Source of the DNA: Verrucomicrobia bacterium SCGC AAA164-E04
GTDB taxonomy: Bacteria > Verrucomicrobiota > Verrucomicrobiia > Limisphaerales > AAA164-E04
DNA length: 64,000 bases
NCBI GenBank assembly: GCA_000383715.1
Contig: KB911990.1
Location: 52,481-116,480 of the forward strand
Reading direction: 5' to 3'
Position numbers and translations under genes: made by a program
In this document: positions 7,943 to 17,586 of the stretch, one piece after another
Numbering within the stretch: position 1 is the first letter of the stretch
Layout of the letters: each line of letters starts with the position of its first letter
The notes under the pieces: generated by a model
Seen by the model: the letters and a program-made list of their open reading frames with translations, nothing else
The model's database searches: none
What the model was told of the DNA's origin: nothing

Positions 7943-9277
7943 GTGAATATATCGATAGAAAATTTGGCTCCATGTAAGCAATTAATCCGTGTAGACGTAC
8001 CTGAAGAAACGGTGAAGCAGAAAATGGATGTCATCACCGGGGAATTCAGAAGGCAAGCCAACCTGCCAGGGTTTCGTGCAGGCAAGGCCCCCAAGCATAT
8101 GGTCATCAAATCTTACGGAGATCGCATCGAGCAAGAAGTGCGAAAAGATCTTGTCAACGAAGGTTACCGAAAAGCGATTAAAGACAATGACCTACACACA
8201 GTAGGGAACCCGGATGTCGAAGAAATTCAATTTGGTCAAGACCTTCCATTTCAGTTTGCGGTAACCGTGGAAACGGCACCCACCTTTGAACTACCTGACT
8301 ACAAGGGAATCAAGATCCAAAAAGAAATCCGCAGTGTGACGGACGAAGACATCGACAAGGCAATGGGCGTACTTCAGGATCGCCAGGCTAAATTTGAAAA
8401 TGTCGACCGCAGCATTGAGGAAAATGACTACGCAGTCATTGATTACACTGGTCTGTGCGACGGAAAACCCATTACTGAGACGGCACCAAAAGCCGAAAGC
8501 CTGGCTAAAAAGGATGCTTTTTGGATTCATGTCCATGCTGGCCATTTTATTGATGGTTTCCCTGAGCAGCTGGTAGGCCTCAGTGTGGGAGATAAAAAAG
8601 ATATTACCCTTAAACTTGCCGAAGATTTCGTCATCAAGGAATTGGCTTCCAAAGATGTCATCTTCTCTGTTGAGGTCAAAGAGATAAAAACAAAGCAATC
8701 ACCCGAAATAGACGATGCGTTTGCAAAAGAGTTTGGGGCCGAAGATGTTGCAGGTCTGCGTGAGGGCGTTGCCAATGATCTTGAGAATGAACTCAAGACA
8801 AACCATAAGCGCAGCACACGTGACCAACTGGTGAAGCATTTACTGACAAATGTACATTGCGATCTCCCTGAATCCATCGTGGATCAGGAGACGAAAAATG
8901 TTGTCTATGATTTGGTTCGCGAAAATCAACAGCGAGGCATAGCCAAGGAAACCATTGATGAGAAAAAAGATGAAATTTACACCGCAGCTAGCAGCAGCGC
9001 AAAGGAGCGGGTAAAAGTCGCATTTATCATTGGGAAGATCGCTGCCAAAGAAGGAGTGAAGGTTACCAATGAAGAAATCAGTCAAAGAGTGATTCAGATG
9101 GCACAATCATACAACATGCCACCCGAACAGCTTGCCAAGAAACTCAAGGAACGTAATGGTGTCGCGGAAATACAGGAGCAAATACTGACCTCCAAGGTCC
9201 TGGACTTACTTGAACTGCAGGCTGAAGTCGAAGAAGTGTTACCCAAGGTCGAAGAAAAGACCGAGCATACACATTAA
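7943..9277 (+). CDS. tig: Trigger factor, ribosome-bound chaperone/prolyl isomerase
   Basis: 444 residues, typical length. The N-terminal ribosome-binding domain carries a variant of the signature (GFRAGKAP at about residues 34-41, where the family has GFRxGKxP). The central FKBP-like domain (about 150-240) includes DYAVIDYTGLCDGK and a VGLSVGDKKDITL strand, and the helical C-terminal domain follows. It binds near the ribosomal exit tunnel and helps fold nascent chains. The GTG start at 7943 is preceded by an AGAAGGA-like ribosome site at about 7927-7933. It is not followed by clpP/clpX here, unlike in many bacteria; transcription ends at the strong hairpin at 9295-9326. Confidence 0.95.
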   Translation: MNISIENLAPCKQLIRVDVPEETVKQKMDVITGEFRRQANLPGFRAGKAPKHMVIKSYGDRIEQEVRKDLVNEGYRKAIKDNDLHTVGNPDVEEIQFGQDLPFQFAVTVETAPTFELPDYKGIKIQKEIRSVTDEDIDKAMGVLQDRQAKFENVDRSIEENDYAVIDYTGLCDGKPITETAPKAESLAKKDAFWIHVHAGHFIDGFPEQLVGLSVGDKKDITLKLAEDFVIKELASKDVIFSVEVKEIKTKQSPEIDDAFAKEFGAEDVAGLREGVANDLENELKTNHKRSTRDQLVKHLLTNVHCDLPESIVDQETKNVVYDLVRENQQRGIAKETIDEKKDEIYTAASSSAKERVKVAFIIGKIAAKEGVKVTNEEISQRVIQMAQSYNMPPEQLAKKLKERNGVAEIQEQILTSKVLDLLELQAEVEEVLPKVEEKTEHTH

Positions 9278-9640
9278 AGCCCTTTTTTATATCGAAAGGC
9301 CCAAACCGTTTGGTTTGGGCCTTTTTAAATATAAAGAGAGTTACTTTTGAATTAAAATGGGGATTGGAACGAATAAGATTTTTTTTCTGATTCAGCAATA
9401 AACCCCAAGGCCACCGGTGCGAACCCATCCTGCAACATGACAGATATCAGCGCCATCGCTGGCAAAACCAAACGCTGCAAGCAAGACCCTGTCGTCTCCG
9501 CTTTGCTTCCGGATGGAATGCCTTGCTATCAGTAGCCAGCAGATCCATCATTAGAATCACAGGCACGATAATTCTTAAAAACAGTATCCTTTTGCAGTTC
9601 ATCGTTGCAAATCGACTCCTTATCATTCATTTTTTATTAT
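9278..9640. other. Gene-free stretch after tig
   Basis: The first 50 bases hold the tig terminator. The rest is non-coding as far as I can see. A GC-richer patch at about 9410-9550 has an open minus-strand frame without a good start codon and is not called as a gene. No promoter with good spacing was found ahead of the small gene at 9641. Confidence 0.4.
9295..9326. terminator. Strong intrinsic terminator after tig
   Basis: AAAGGCCCAAACC (9295-9307) pairs perfectly with GGTTTGGGCCTTT (9312-9324) around a four-base loop and runs into TTTTT (9322-9326). Because the left arm starts with AAA it could also work on the minus strand, but only tig needs it. Confidence 0.9.
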
Positions 9641-9919
9641 ATGGCAAACGTTCCAAACAAACGCCAAAAGGATAACAAAGCGATGTTGCTGGGCGTCGGA
9701 CTCGATTCTGACGGACACAAGCGTATCACCAAGGGGGATAACTTCGCAATGGTAGGCGGAACAGAAGAAACGCACGACGGCATGGTTGAGAAAGCCGTTA
9801 AGATCAATGAGAAACTCGCCCGCAAGGGAAAAAACCTGAACAATGTGACACGGGAAGAGTTTGACGATGTTGCCCAATCGGTTGGGCTTGTGCGACCTGC
9901 TCCGGATCAAAACAATTAG
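9641..9919 (+). CDS. Small conserved protein upstream of complex I
   Basis: 92 residues, soluble, basic N-terminus (MANVPNKRQKDNKAMLLG). The central part, GHKRITKGDNFAMVGGTEETHDGM, resembles a small verrucomicrobial protein family I remember from other genomes, with a conserved RIT.G.NF..VGG.EETH core; no function is known to me. A TTG 36 bases upstream would extend it, but the ATG gives the conserved-looking start. It ends 52 bases before nuoA and may be cotranscribed with the nuo operon; its role in respiration is only inferred from position. Confidence 0.65.
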   Translation: MANVPNKRQKDNKAMLLGVGLDSDGHKRITKGDNFAMVGGTEETHDGMVEKAVKINEKLARKGKNLNNVTREEFDDVAQSVGLVRPAPDQNN

Positions 9920-9971
9920 TTTAAAACATCCCCGGGAAAGAACTCTAGAATCATTTAAGAGGAAACCAAGC

Positions 9972-10373
9972 ATGGCTTACCATCCACTTTTGTTCATAGG
10001 AGTCTTCGCTCTGTCGGCTCTGATGATGGGCTTATTACCAGTTATACTTTCCTATCTCTGGACCCACTGGAGAGGAACAGCACGCCCCGACTCCGTCAAA
10101 GGATCGGTATACGAATGCGGACTTGAAACGCATGATCAAAAGTGGATCCCGCTGAAATCGGAGTATTATATTTTTGGCATCATATTCCTTGTTTTCGATG
10201 TGGAAATTCTTTTTCTTCTTCCGATCGCCAGCGTTTACCGAGAGCTTCCTCATGGAGCTATAGTTTCGTTATTGATTTTTGTTTTCCTCCTGATGGAAGG
10301 CCTTGCCTGGGCTTGGGCGAAGGGTCTTCTGAAATGGCAATTCTTCAAGCCCGCTTCCGCCAGATCAAACTAA
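9972..10373 (+). CDS. nuoA: Complex I subunit NuoA
   Basis: 133 residues with three membrane helices. NuoA is a small membrane-arm subunit next to the quinone site. The loop between helices 1 and 2 has SVYECGLETHD (about residues 46-56), with the YECG motif and the cysteine whose exposure reports the active/deactive state in mitochondrial ND3. YYIFGIIFLVFDVEILFLLP follows, the classical helix 2 with its acidic pair. The ATG at 9972 is preceded by AAGAGGA at 9957-9963, a good ribosome site. It is the first gene of the twelve-gene nuo operon. Confidence 0.97.
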   Translation: MAYHPLLFIGVFALSALMMGLLPVILSYLWTHWRGTARPDSVKGSVYECGLETHDQKWIPLKSEYYIFGIIFLVFDVEILFLLPIASVYRELPHGAIVSLLIFVFLLMEGLAWAWAKGLLKWQFFKPASARSN

Positions 10374-10391
10374 AACCAAATCATCAGAACA

Positions 10392-11000
10392 ATGGACGAA
10401 GGGCTGAAAAGTGAATTACAGAAAGCGGGCATTTTTACCACGACGCTCAGCGGCTTGTATAATTGGGGTCGCAAAAACTCACTGTGGCCTCTTCAATTTG
10501 GCCTTGCATGTTGTGCCATCGAAATGATTGCAACCTCCATGGCGAGATACGACCTGGCCCGTTTTGGAGCTGAAGTTTTTCGCCCATCGCCGCGCCAGGC
10601 GGATTTGATGATTGTTGCGGGCACTGTCACCAAGAAAATGGCACCCCAAGTTGTGAGGCTTTATCGCCAGATGCCTTCTCCGAAATACGTCATTGCCATG
10701 GGAGCCTGTGCCATCTCAGGAGGTCCCTTCAAACAGGGTTACAATGTCCTCAAAGGGATAGATCGGTTCATCCCAGTTGATGTACACATTCCCGGCTGCC
10801 CCCCAAGACCCGAAGCACTGCTGCATTCTATCATGACCTTGCAGCGCAAAATCACTGAAGACAGTCTAGCCAAGAACAGAGAGAAGGAAGAACAAGAGCG
10901 TTTGAAGAGTGAACTACCCATCCCCGTGCATGGAGCACAGGATCTAGAACCAGCACAAAACCCTAAAATTTGGAAAGCGCCGGCGGCAAGAAAGGCGTGA
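10392..11000 (+). CDS. nuoB: Complex I subunit NuoB (carries cluster N2)
   Basis: 202 residues. NuoB binds the terminal [4Fe-4S] cluster N2 that hands electrons to quinone. All four ligands are present: Cys40-Cys41 (the tandem pair), Cys106 and Cys136 (GCPPRPE). The first 155 residues match the family; the last 45 are a hydrophilic tail rich in Glu, Lys and Pro that is not part of the conserved core. The tail could dock a non-standard electron-input partner, since nuoE, F and G are absent from the operon; that is inference. Confidence 0.97.
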   Translation: MDEGLKSELQKAGIFTTTLSGLYNWGRKNSLWPLQFGLACCAIEMIATSMARYDLARFGAEVFRPSPRQADLMIVAGTVTKKMAPQVVRLYRQMPSPKYVIAMGACAISGGPFKQGYNVLKGIDRFIPVDVHIPGCPPRPEALLHSIMTLQRKITEDSLAKNREKEEQERLKSELPIPVHGAQDLEPAQNPKIWKAPAARKA

Positions 11001-11038
11001 CGCCTGCTTTCATCCAGTAAACGCCTCACAGAAACTCA

Positions 11039-11665
11039 ATGGAGAACGAAAAAGCCATATTGCCCGAAGTTCAGCAAATTGCAGATGCAATCAATGCTGC
11101 CGTAAAAAATGCGGGCGTCACTGTCTCCATTAACCCCTCCCCAGCCGAGCAACATTCACTGCTGCTCTTTCCAACGAAAGCCAGAGAGTGTGCGCAGTGG
11201 TTGAAAGCTGAATCACCCTGGCAATTGGATTACCTTTCAAATGTGAGCGGCAACGATTGGCCCGAGGACGCAATTACCAAACAAACTCCCAAACAACCCG
11301 TAAAGGATGCCGGCGAGGAGCCTATGCATCCATGTCTGGAAGCAGTCTATCACCTTTATTCCATCCGCCAGTCCTTGGGCCCGATTATCATACGCATGCG
11401 CACAGAAAACCGCAGCGACAAGGTGGAACTACCATCACTTACGCCCATCTGGCGCAGTGCCGAATTGCAGGAGCGGGAAATATTCGACCTCTACGGCATA
11501 CACTTTGAAGGCCACCCCGATCTTCGACGATTACTCATGTGGGATGAATTTGAAGATCATCCCATGCGAAGAGATTACGTCGAACCCGATGACTATGACT
11601 ATGAGCCAACACCTCATGGCGATGTTTTAAAGAAGAGTCTGACACAGCAGGAAGGCACAGTATGA
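11039..11665 (+). CDS. nuoC: Complex I subunit NuoC (30 kDa)
   Basis: 208 residues. The C-terminal signature [20 protein letters not shown] (about residues 150-169) and [14 protein letters not shown] (about 172-185) are those of the 30-kDa subunit, which packs against NuoD in the peripheral arm. The first 75 residues are variable. The stop overlaps the nuoD start (ATGA at 11662-11665), so NuoC and NuoD are separate proteins here, not a fusion as in Escherichia coli. Confidence 0.95.
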   Translation: MENEKAILPEVQQIADAINAAVKNAGVTVSINPSPAEQHSLLLFPTKARECAQWLKAESPWQLDYLSNVSGNDWPEDAITKQTPKQPVKDAGEEPMHPCLEAVYHLYSIRQSLGPIIIRMRTENRSDKVELPSLTPIWRSAELQEREIFDLYGIHFEGHPDLRRLLMWDEFEDHPMRRDYVEPDDYDYEPTPHGDVLKKSLTQQEGTV

Positions 11666-12843
11666 CCCCCTCACCTGGCCGCCCAACCGAAGCGATGCCT
11701 CAATTTGAAATGCACGCTACAGGAGTAGAGGGTGCCACAGAAGGAACTGAGCGCATGGAGGTATCCATGGGCCCTCACCACCCTTCAACGCACGGTGTAT
11801 TCAGGATGGACGTCGAACTGGAAGGTGAAACCATCACCAAGCTAAAACCTGTTTTCGGCTACCTCCATCGCAACCATGAGAAAATTGCTGAAAGTACCAG
11901 CTATCTCGGTTCGATGCCTTATACAGATCGTCTGGATTATTTCAATTCAATGACAAATAACTGGGCCTATGCGTTGTCAGTCGAAAAACTGGCAGGTATT
12001 GAAGTTCCAGAAAGGGCTGAATACATCAGGGTCATCACAGCTGAATTAACCAGACTTCAGAATCATGTCAGTTTGATTGGTTTCCTGGTGCAGGACATGG
12101 GGGCCTTAGGGACGCCTTTGATGTATGCTTTTCGAGAACGTGAGCGGATACTCGATCTTTTTGAGTCATTGAGTGGCGCACGTATGATGTGTAATTACAT
12201 GCGCTTTGGAGGTTGCCGATGCGATGTCTCGGCTGACTGGATCAAACAAGCACAATCTGTTGTCGAAGCCTTCCCTCAGTTCCTCGATGAATTTGAAGCT
12301 CTCATCTCTGAAAATGAGGTCTTGATGGCTCGCTCTCAACATGTAGGGATTCTAAAACCCGAGCTTGCCATTGATGCAGGAGTCGCCGGTCCTGTGCTGA
12401 GAGCAACCGGCGTGAATTATGATCTCCGTAAAGTGGACGGATATGGCATTTACGATCGTTTTCAATTTCGAGTCCCATTGGGAGACCATGGAGATGTTTA
12501 CGATCGCTACATGATTCGTGTGCTCGAAATGCGAGAATCCGTTAAAATACTCCAACAGGCACTTGCAGAGATTCCAAATGGTGACTACGTGAACCCCAAG
12601 GCGAAGTTACGCGGGTTCAGACCCCCTCCGGGAGAGGCCTATGGTAGAATCGAAGCGCCCAAAGGCGAGCTCGGTTTTTATCTGATCAGTGATGGATCGC
12701 CCAAGCCATATCGATACCGAGTAAGGCCACCAAGTTTGATTAATCTGACCATTCTTGAGGATATGTGTCTGGGGCAAACCATCGCAGATGCCGTCATTAT
12801 TCTTGGGAGCATTGATATAGTATTGGGAGAGGTAGACCGATGA
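11662..12843 (+). CDS. nuoD: Complex I subunit NuoD (49 kDa, quinone site)
   Basis: 393 residues. NuoD forms the quinone-binding cavity with Nuo[14 protein letters not shown] near residue 33 contains the essential histidines of the quinone loop, and [12 protein letters not shown] near 68 contains the helix that descends from related Ni-Fe hydrogenases. The C-terminus ends VLGEVDR as in the family. The first 30 residues (to GTERMEV) are variable and the true start could be the internal ATG at 11695. Overlaps nuoC by four bases and is followed 19 bases on by nuoI rather than by nuoE-G. Confidence 0.97.
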   Translation: MTPSPGRPTEAMPQFEMHATGVEGATEGTERMEVSMGPHHPSTHGVFRMDVELEGETITKLKPVFGYLHRNHEKIAESTSYLGSMPYTDRLDYFNSMTNNWAYALSVEKLAGIEVPERAEYIRVITAELTRLQNHVSLIGFLVQDMGALGTPLMYAFRERERILDLFESLSGARMMCNYMRFGGCRCDVSADWIKQAQSVVEAFPQFLDEFEALISENEVLMARSQHVGILKPELAIDAGVAGPVLRATGVNYDLRKVDGYGIYDRFQFRVPLGDHGDVYDRYMIRVLEMRESVKILQQALAEIPNGDYVNPKAKLRGFRPPPGEAYGRIEAPKGELGFYLISDGSPKPYRYRVRPPSLINLTILEDMCLGQTIADAVIILGSIDIVLGEVDR

Positions 12844-12862
12844 AAAAAGAAAGAACGCAAAT

Positions 12863-13489
12863 ATGATCGGAAAAGGTATCCTCAAGGGCATGGTAGAAAC
12901 TGCCCGCAATCTGACAGGTAGTTTTCACGATCCGGATAGACTGACGACGGTGGAGTATCCTGAGCAAAAGATCCCGGCCAAGGAAAACGCAAGGAACTTT
13001 CCTTTCCTCATCTATGATGGAGATGATTGGGAAACTGGCCTGAGGTGTGTTTCTTGTCAGATCTGTGAAAAAGAATGCCCACCACAATGCATTTACATCG
13101 AAAAGGACAAAGAGAAAAAACCCGATTTTCTGGGCAAAATGCAAATGCAACCCAAGATATTCGATATCGATGTTTCGGTCTGCATGGGCTGCCAAATCTG
13201 TGTTGAGGTTTGCCCTTTTGAGTCCATCCGAATGGATAACGATTTTGAATACGCCGGGTCGGACCGTTTTAAATCCTTGTTACTGACAAAAGATCAACTG
13301 GCCAAGTCAAACAAGTATTATCACAGCATCCACCCTACCGAGGCGCAAGAAACGGATGAGATTCGAGTGCAGAAGCGAGAAGATCATTTGGCAAAAGAAA
13401 AAGCCAAAGCGGAAAAGTTAGCCAAGGCAAAAAAGGAAGCGGCCTCGAAAGCAGCTCTCTCAAAGGCTGAAACAGCCAAAGAAGAATAG
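12863..13489 (+). CDS. nuoI: Complex I subunit NuoI (two [4Fe-4S] clusters)
   Basis: 208 residues. Ligands for clusters N6a and N6b are intact: Cys62, 65, 68, 72 and Cys107, 110, 113, 117. The conserved core ends near residue 140. The last 50 residues form a Lys/Ala/Glu-rich helix (KREDHLAKEKAKAEKLAKAK and on), longer than the usual NuoI end. NuoI passes electrons from the input module to N2. It sits before nuoH, a swap relative to the standard H-I order, and directly after nuoD where nuoE-F-G would be expected. Confidence 0.96.
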   Translation: MIGKGILKGMVETARNLTGSFHDPDRLTTVEYPEQKIPAKENARNFPFLIYDGDDWETGLRCVSCQICEKECPPQCIYIEKDKEKKPDFLGKMQMQPKIFDIDVSVCMGCQICVEVCPFESIRMDNDFEYAGSDRFKSLLLTKDQLAKSNKYYHSIHPTEAQETDEIRVQKREDHLAKEKAKAEKLAKAKKEAASKAALSKAETAKEE

Positions 13490-13491
13490 TC

Positions 13492-14670
13492 ATGTGGTTT
13501 GAGGAACTTTTAATTGCCATCAAACATTATCTGGTCCTGCAAATGCCAGGGTCACTACAACCTGTCGGGTCAGCTTTTCTATCCTGTCTTCCTATCATGA
13601 CCAGCTTCGGAGGATTGTTTGCGTTGGCAACATTACTCGAGAGAAAAATGCTTGGCCGCATTCAAAATCGCTACGGCCCAAACCGAGTTGGGCCAGGAGG
13701 TCTGTTACAACCTGTGGCAGACGGCATCAAGATGCTAACCAAGGAGGATATTGTTCCAAAAAATGCGGATCATTTGATTCATTTTCTGGCTCCGCTGGGC
13801 TTGTTAGTCTCAGCCATGCTCGGGCTTTCTGTCATCCCTTTCGGTCACCGTCTCATTGCGCTGGACATTGAAACAGGAATCCTGTTCTTCTTCGCGGTGG
13901 GTGCAGCCTCAGAATTAGCCATTTTTATGGCTGGATGGGGTAGCCGAAACAAATACGCGCTCCTCGGAGCATTGAGGGCTATTGCTCAAATGATTAGTTA
14001 CGAGATACCGCTTATTCTTTCTGCATTATCCGTCTTGATGGTGGTTGGTTCTCTTTCACTGTCAGATGTGGTTCAAGCCCAGTCCGGGGGAATTCACACC
14101 TGGCACATCTTCACTCCATGGGGTTTCCTCGGATGTATCTTATTTCTTATTTCAACCCTCGCAGAAATCAATCGATCACCTTTTGACATACCGGAAGCAG
14201 AATCTGAATTGATCGCTGGTCACATGACCGAATACTCAGGTTTCAAATATGCACTTTTTTTCATGGCTGAGGGTGTTGCGATGTTTGCCATGTGTGCTTT
14301 GACCGCCACTTTATTTCTTGGAGGCTACCACGCACCATTCCCTATTCTCAGCTTTATTCCCGGCCCTGTATGGTTATTTGGTAAACTTACGAGCCTGGTA
14401 TTGCTGTTCATTTGGATTCGAGGCACCATGCCTCGCCTCCGTGCTGATCAACTCATGGAATTTGCATGGAAATTCATGTTGCCCATGTCCGTTGTTAATT
14501 TAATTGCTGCCGGAATCTGGGTGGCACTTGATGGTGGTGTTGCCGCGTGGATCTCAAGTGGATTATTGAACTTCGTGGCTTATTTTGGATGGAGTCGAAT
14601 TTTGAGCCAGGCTTCCAGATTCAGTCCACGCACTTATCGATATGCGGAAGAAGCAGGGGTGAGCGAATGA
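13492..14670 (+). CDS. nuoH: Complex I subunit NuoH (heel of membrane arm)
   Basis: 392 residues with about eight membrane helices. NuoH closes the quinone channel and links redox change to the pumps. Signature loops are present: ERKMLGRIQNRYGPNRVGP near residue 50 and AEINRSPFDIPEAESELIAG near residue 225, the latter rich in the glutamates of the E-channel. It starts two bases after nuoI and overlaps nuoJ (ATGA at 14667-14670). Confidence 0.97.
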   Translation: MWFEELLIAIKHYLVLQMPGSLQPVGSAFLSCLPIMTSFGGLFALATLLERKMLGRIQNRYGPNRVGPGGLLQPVADGIKMLTKEDIVPKNADHLIHFLAPLGLLVSAMLGLSVIPFGHRLIALDIETGILFFFAVGAASELAIFMAGWGSRNKYALLGALRAIAQMISYEIPLILSALSVLMVVGSLSLSDVVQAQSGGIHTWHIFTPWGFLGCILFLISTLAEINRSPFDIPEAESELIAGHMTEYSGFKYALFFMAEGVAMFAMCALTATLFLGGYHAPFPILSFIPGPVWLFGKLTSLVLLFIWIRGTMPRLRADQLMEFAWKFMLPMSVVNLIAAGIWVALDGGVAAWISSGLLNFVAYFGWSRILSQASRFSPRTYRYAEEAGVSE

Positions 14671-15212
14671 GTTTATTTTTCATCATCACAGCATTGATCA
14701 CAATGGCATCGGCCATTGCTGCAATGACGTTGCGAAACCTGGTTCATTGTGTCTTGTGCCTGACTGTCACCTTTGCGGGCATCGCACTGGTGTTCCTACA
14801 ACTAGGTGCAGAATTCATAGGATTTTCGCAGATACTTGTATATATCGGTGCCGTCTCAATTCTTATGCTCTTTGCTCTTTTGATGACACGAGGTGGCACT
14901 GAATTAACTCTGAAGCGCTGGGATCCTGTTCACTGGATAACCGGTACACTCATTGGTATCGCAGGTTTCGGGGTAATGTCATTCGCCATCTTCAACTCCT
15001 CACTGAGACAGTCAAAAATCCCTGAAGCAAAAGCGGATTCACTGCATGCACTCGGAAATAGCTTATTGTCACAATACGTACTACCACTCGAGGTCATGGC
15101 TCTCCTTTTGACAGTGGCACTTATTGGAGCAGCGTTGATTGCACTCCCTGAAAAAAACGTATTCAGGAAAAATGCATCATTTTCAAAAAATCAGGAATCA
15201 GGCAATAAATGA
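14667..15212 (+). CDS. nuoJ: Complex I subunit NuoJ
   Basis: 181 residues, five predicted membrane helices. QILVYIGAVSILMLFALLM near residue 53 is the conserved helix 3 with the pi-bulge that rotates between complex I states. The start at 14667 overlaps the nuoH stop and the end overlaps nuoK, so the genes are translationally linked. NuoJ sits between NuoH and NuoK in the membrane arm. Confidence 0.95.
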   Translation: MSLFFIITALITMASAIAAMTLRNLVHCVLCLTVTFAGIALVFLQLGAEFIGFSQILVYIGAVSILMLFALLMTRGGTELTLKRWDPVHWITGTLIGIAGFGVMSFAIFNSSLRQSKIPEAKADSLHALGNSLLSQYVLPLEVMALLLTVALIGAALIALPEKNVFRKNASFSKNQESGNK

Positions 15213-15526
15213 TCATGGATTCACTCACACCTTATTTATTATTGAGTGCTGGTCTTTTTTGCACCGGGCTCATGGGAGTGCTGCTGCGCCGGAACATCAT
15301 CATCATGCTGGCGGGAGTGGAATTGATGCTTAACGCGGCCAATATTAATTTTGTCGCCTTTTGGAGGTTCCATCCAAGTTCTGAGGAAGTTTCCGGTCTG
15401 GCTATGGTTGTTTTTGCTATAGCAATTGCAGCGGCCGAAGCTGCTGTTGGGCTTGCTTTAGCCATATCTATTTATCGCCATTACCGGTCTACAAACCCTG
15501 AAAATATGGGGGACCTCAAGGGATGA
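15209..15526 (+). CDS. nuoK: Complex I subunit NuoK
   Basis: 105 residues, three membrane helices, typical. GVELMLNAANINFVAF (about residues 33-48) contains the first conserved membrane glutamate, and AIAAAEAAVGLALAISIYR near 69-87 contains the second, both on the proton path. An ATG two codons downstream (MDSLTPY) is an equally good start. Overlaps nuoJ and nuoL by four bases each. Confidence 0.95.
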   Translation: MIMDSLTPYLLLSAGLFCTGLMGVLLRRNIIIMLAGVELMLNAANINFVAFWRFHPSSEEVSGLAMVVFAIAIAAAEAAVGLALAISIYRHYRSTNPENMGDLKG

Positions 15527-17586
15527 GTGATTGGATATCATACATCTGGCTGATACCAGGATTGCCTGTCTTATCGGCATTGATCTTGAGCTTTTTCCCT
15601 GCTACATCGCGTAAAGGCGCTGCTTATTTTGCCTGCGGGTCAATGGCTCTGAGCTTCATTGCTTCACTCATTTGCTTTTCAATTACAAATGGTTCCTCCG
15701 GCGAAGTTTCAGTACAAAGACTGACCCACAATTTCACATGGTTTGACGTAGGGTCAACCACCGTAAGGATTGGTTGGCTTCTAGACCCACTGAACGCAGT
15801 CATGCTCGTTATGGTGACGTTTATCTCTTTGCTTGTCTTCATCTACAGTATCGGATACATGAAAAAAGATCCGCGAATTGTGAGATTCTACGCCTTCCTC
15901 TCCCTTTTTGCGGGTGCCATGCTGGGATTGTTGATATCCAACCATCTTCTCATTTTATTCATGTGCTGGGAAGTTGTTGGTCTCGCCTCATATTTACTGA
16001 TAGGGTTCTGGTATGAGAAACCAGCCGCAGCTGCTGCTTCCAAAAAAGCATTTATCACAACTCGGATTGGTGATCTAGGCTTCTTTATAGGTATCCTCTG
16101 GCTATATCAAGAAGCAGGAACACTGCTTTTTTATGATGCTGGTCAAGGTTGTTTGGAAACTACAGCCCTGGGATGGATGACCAGTGCGGCCGGTTTGGCT
16201 GGCCTGACCGCTGCAACTTCAATTGGTGGCCTGATCTTCGTAGGTGCAATGGGTAAATCGGGACAGTTTCCATTGCACGTCTGGTTGCCTGATGCCATGG
16301 AGGGTCCCACTCCGGTCAGCGCATTAATCCATGCAGCCACGATGGTAGCTGCCGGTGTTTTCCTGATGGCAAGGGTATACCCCCTGCTCTCTATACCTGG
16401 AGCAGGAACTCAGGCTCTGACACTGATCACGTGGGTTGGCGCCATCACAGCTTTGGTAGGCGCTTTGGCCGCCTGCGCCCAGTCTGATCTCAAGCGTATT
16501 CTGGCATTTTCAACCATTTCACAGCTGGGCTATATGATGCTTGGCCTGGGAACCGGTGGAGTCGCAGTTGCTATGTTCCATCTGATCACACATGCGTTTT
16601 TTAAAGCTTTGCTCTTCCTTGGTGCAGGTTCCGTCATCCATGGCTGTCATGGGGAACAGGACACCCGTTACATGGGGGGTCTGCGAAAAACAATGCCGAT
16701 AACCTTCGCAACATACGGAATCGGCATGCTGGCATTAGCAGGCTTTCCACTGGTGACCTCCGGGTTCTGGAGTAAGGATGAAATCCTTCATGCCAGCCTT
16801 CACTGGCATGGGAGCTATATACCTTTCCTCATCGCACTTGCTGGGGCCTTTCTGACTGCTTTTTACATGTCACGGCAGATGTGCATGGTCTTTTTTGGAA
16901 CAAACAGGTTGGCCCGCAAAAAATACTCGGACATGGACAAGGTTGGAGTTCCCCATGAAAGTACTTCTTCCATGCTCATTCCACTGCGTTTCCTCGCTTT
17001 TTTTGCCATATTTGCAGGATTCATGGGAACTCCAGTTTTCCCTTGGTTCAAAGCTTTCCTGGAAGGGGGTATCGTAGAATGGGACCTAGGAGCGCTATTG
17101 CATGGTTCAGCCCTAATCCTGGCATTTGGATCCTCGGTAATCGTGTTGTTGGGAATAGCCTGTGGTTGGTGGTATTACAGTAGTCTGGTTTTTGATCCAT
17201 TACGAGATCCCGATCCATTGGAGGAACGGCTTCCTTCCGGCTGGTTCAGCGTGCTGAATGGTAAATTTTTCCTCGATGAACTCTATGAGAAAACAATCAT
17301 CCAATGGACACGTGACCTTGCAAATGCCAGCGCTTGGTTTGAGAAAAATTGCATATTGCCCATGATGGACGGGATTGTATTCGTCAGTAAGATGACTTCA
17401 TGGATCGGTCGTCTCTGGGATGAATGGATCATTAACGCCGGTTTTGATCGAACTTGCAAGGGCATCCAAAATCAGTCCAATCGTGTTTCCAAAGCGCACA
17501 ACGGAAGTGTTCAATTCTATTTGCAGGTGGTCGCCCTGGGCTTCGTTTTGCTGACTATTTTCTGGATTTGGGGAGGTAAGCAATGA
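15523..17586 (+). CDS. nuoL: Complex I subunit NuoL, long form (terminal pump)
   Basis: 687 residues, clearly longer than the E. coli protein (613). It is the distal antiporter-like pump carrying the lateral helix. The key residues are in place: the helix-5 glutamate in MCWEVVGLASYLLIGFW near residue 148, and the helix-7 lysine in GAMGKSGQFPLHVWLPDAM near residue 243. The C-terminal half carries the amphipathic region (DPLEERLPSGWFSVLNGKFF...) and a final helix. The additional length fits a longer lateral helix, as described for complexes that carry an extra NuoM. Overlaps nuoK and nuoM by four bases. Confidence 0.96.
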   Translation: MSDWISYIWLIPGLPVLSALILSFFPATSRKGAAYFACGSMALSFIASLICFSITNGSSGEVSVQRLTHNFTWFDVGSTTVRIGWLLDPLNAVMLVMVTFISLLVFIYSIGYMKKDPRIVRFYAFLSLFAGAMLGLLISNHLLILFMCWEVVGLASYLLIGFWYEKPAAAAASKKAFITTRIGDLGFFIGILWLYQEAGTLLFYDAGQGCLETTALGWMTSAAGLAGLTAATSIGGLIFVGAMGKSGQFPLHVWLPDAMEGPTPVSALIHAATMVAAGVFLMARVYPLLSIPGAGTQALTLITWVGAITALVGALAACAQSDLKRILAFSTISQLGYMMLGLGTGGVAVAMFHLITHAFFKALLFLGAGSVIHGCHGEQDTRYMGGLRKTMPITFATYGIGMLALAGFPLVTSGFWSKDEILHASLHWHGSYIPFLIALAGAFLTAFYMSRQMCMVFFGTNRLARKKYSDMDKVGVPHESTSSMLIPLRFLAFFAIFAGFMGTPVFPWFKAFLEGGIVEWDLGALLHGSALILAFGSSVIVLLGIACGWWYYSSLVFDPLRDPDPLEERLPSGWFSVLNGKFFLDELYEKTIIQWTRDLANASAWFEKNCILPMMDGIVFVSKMTSWIGRLWDEWIINAGFDRTCKGIQNQSNRVSKAHNGSVQFYLQVVALGFVLLTIFWIWGGKQ

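Noticed and set aside
9392-9547. Open minus-strand frame with a protein-like stretch (AAFGFASDGADICHVAGWV) in the gap after tig
   Set aside because: About 51 codons, no ATG or GTG start, no ribosome site and no family recognised; most likely chance coding in a GC-richer patch.
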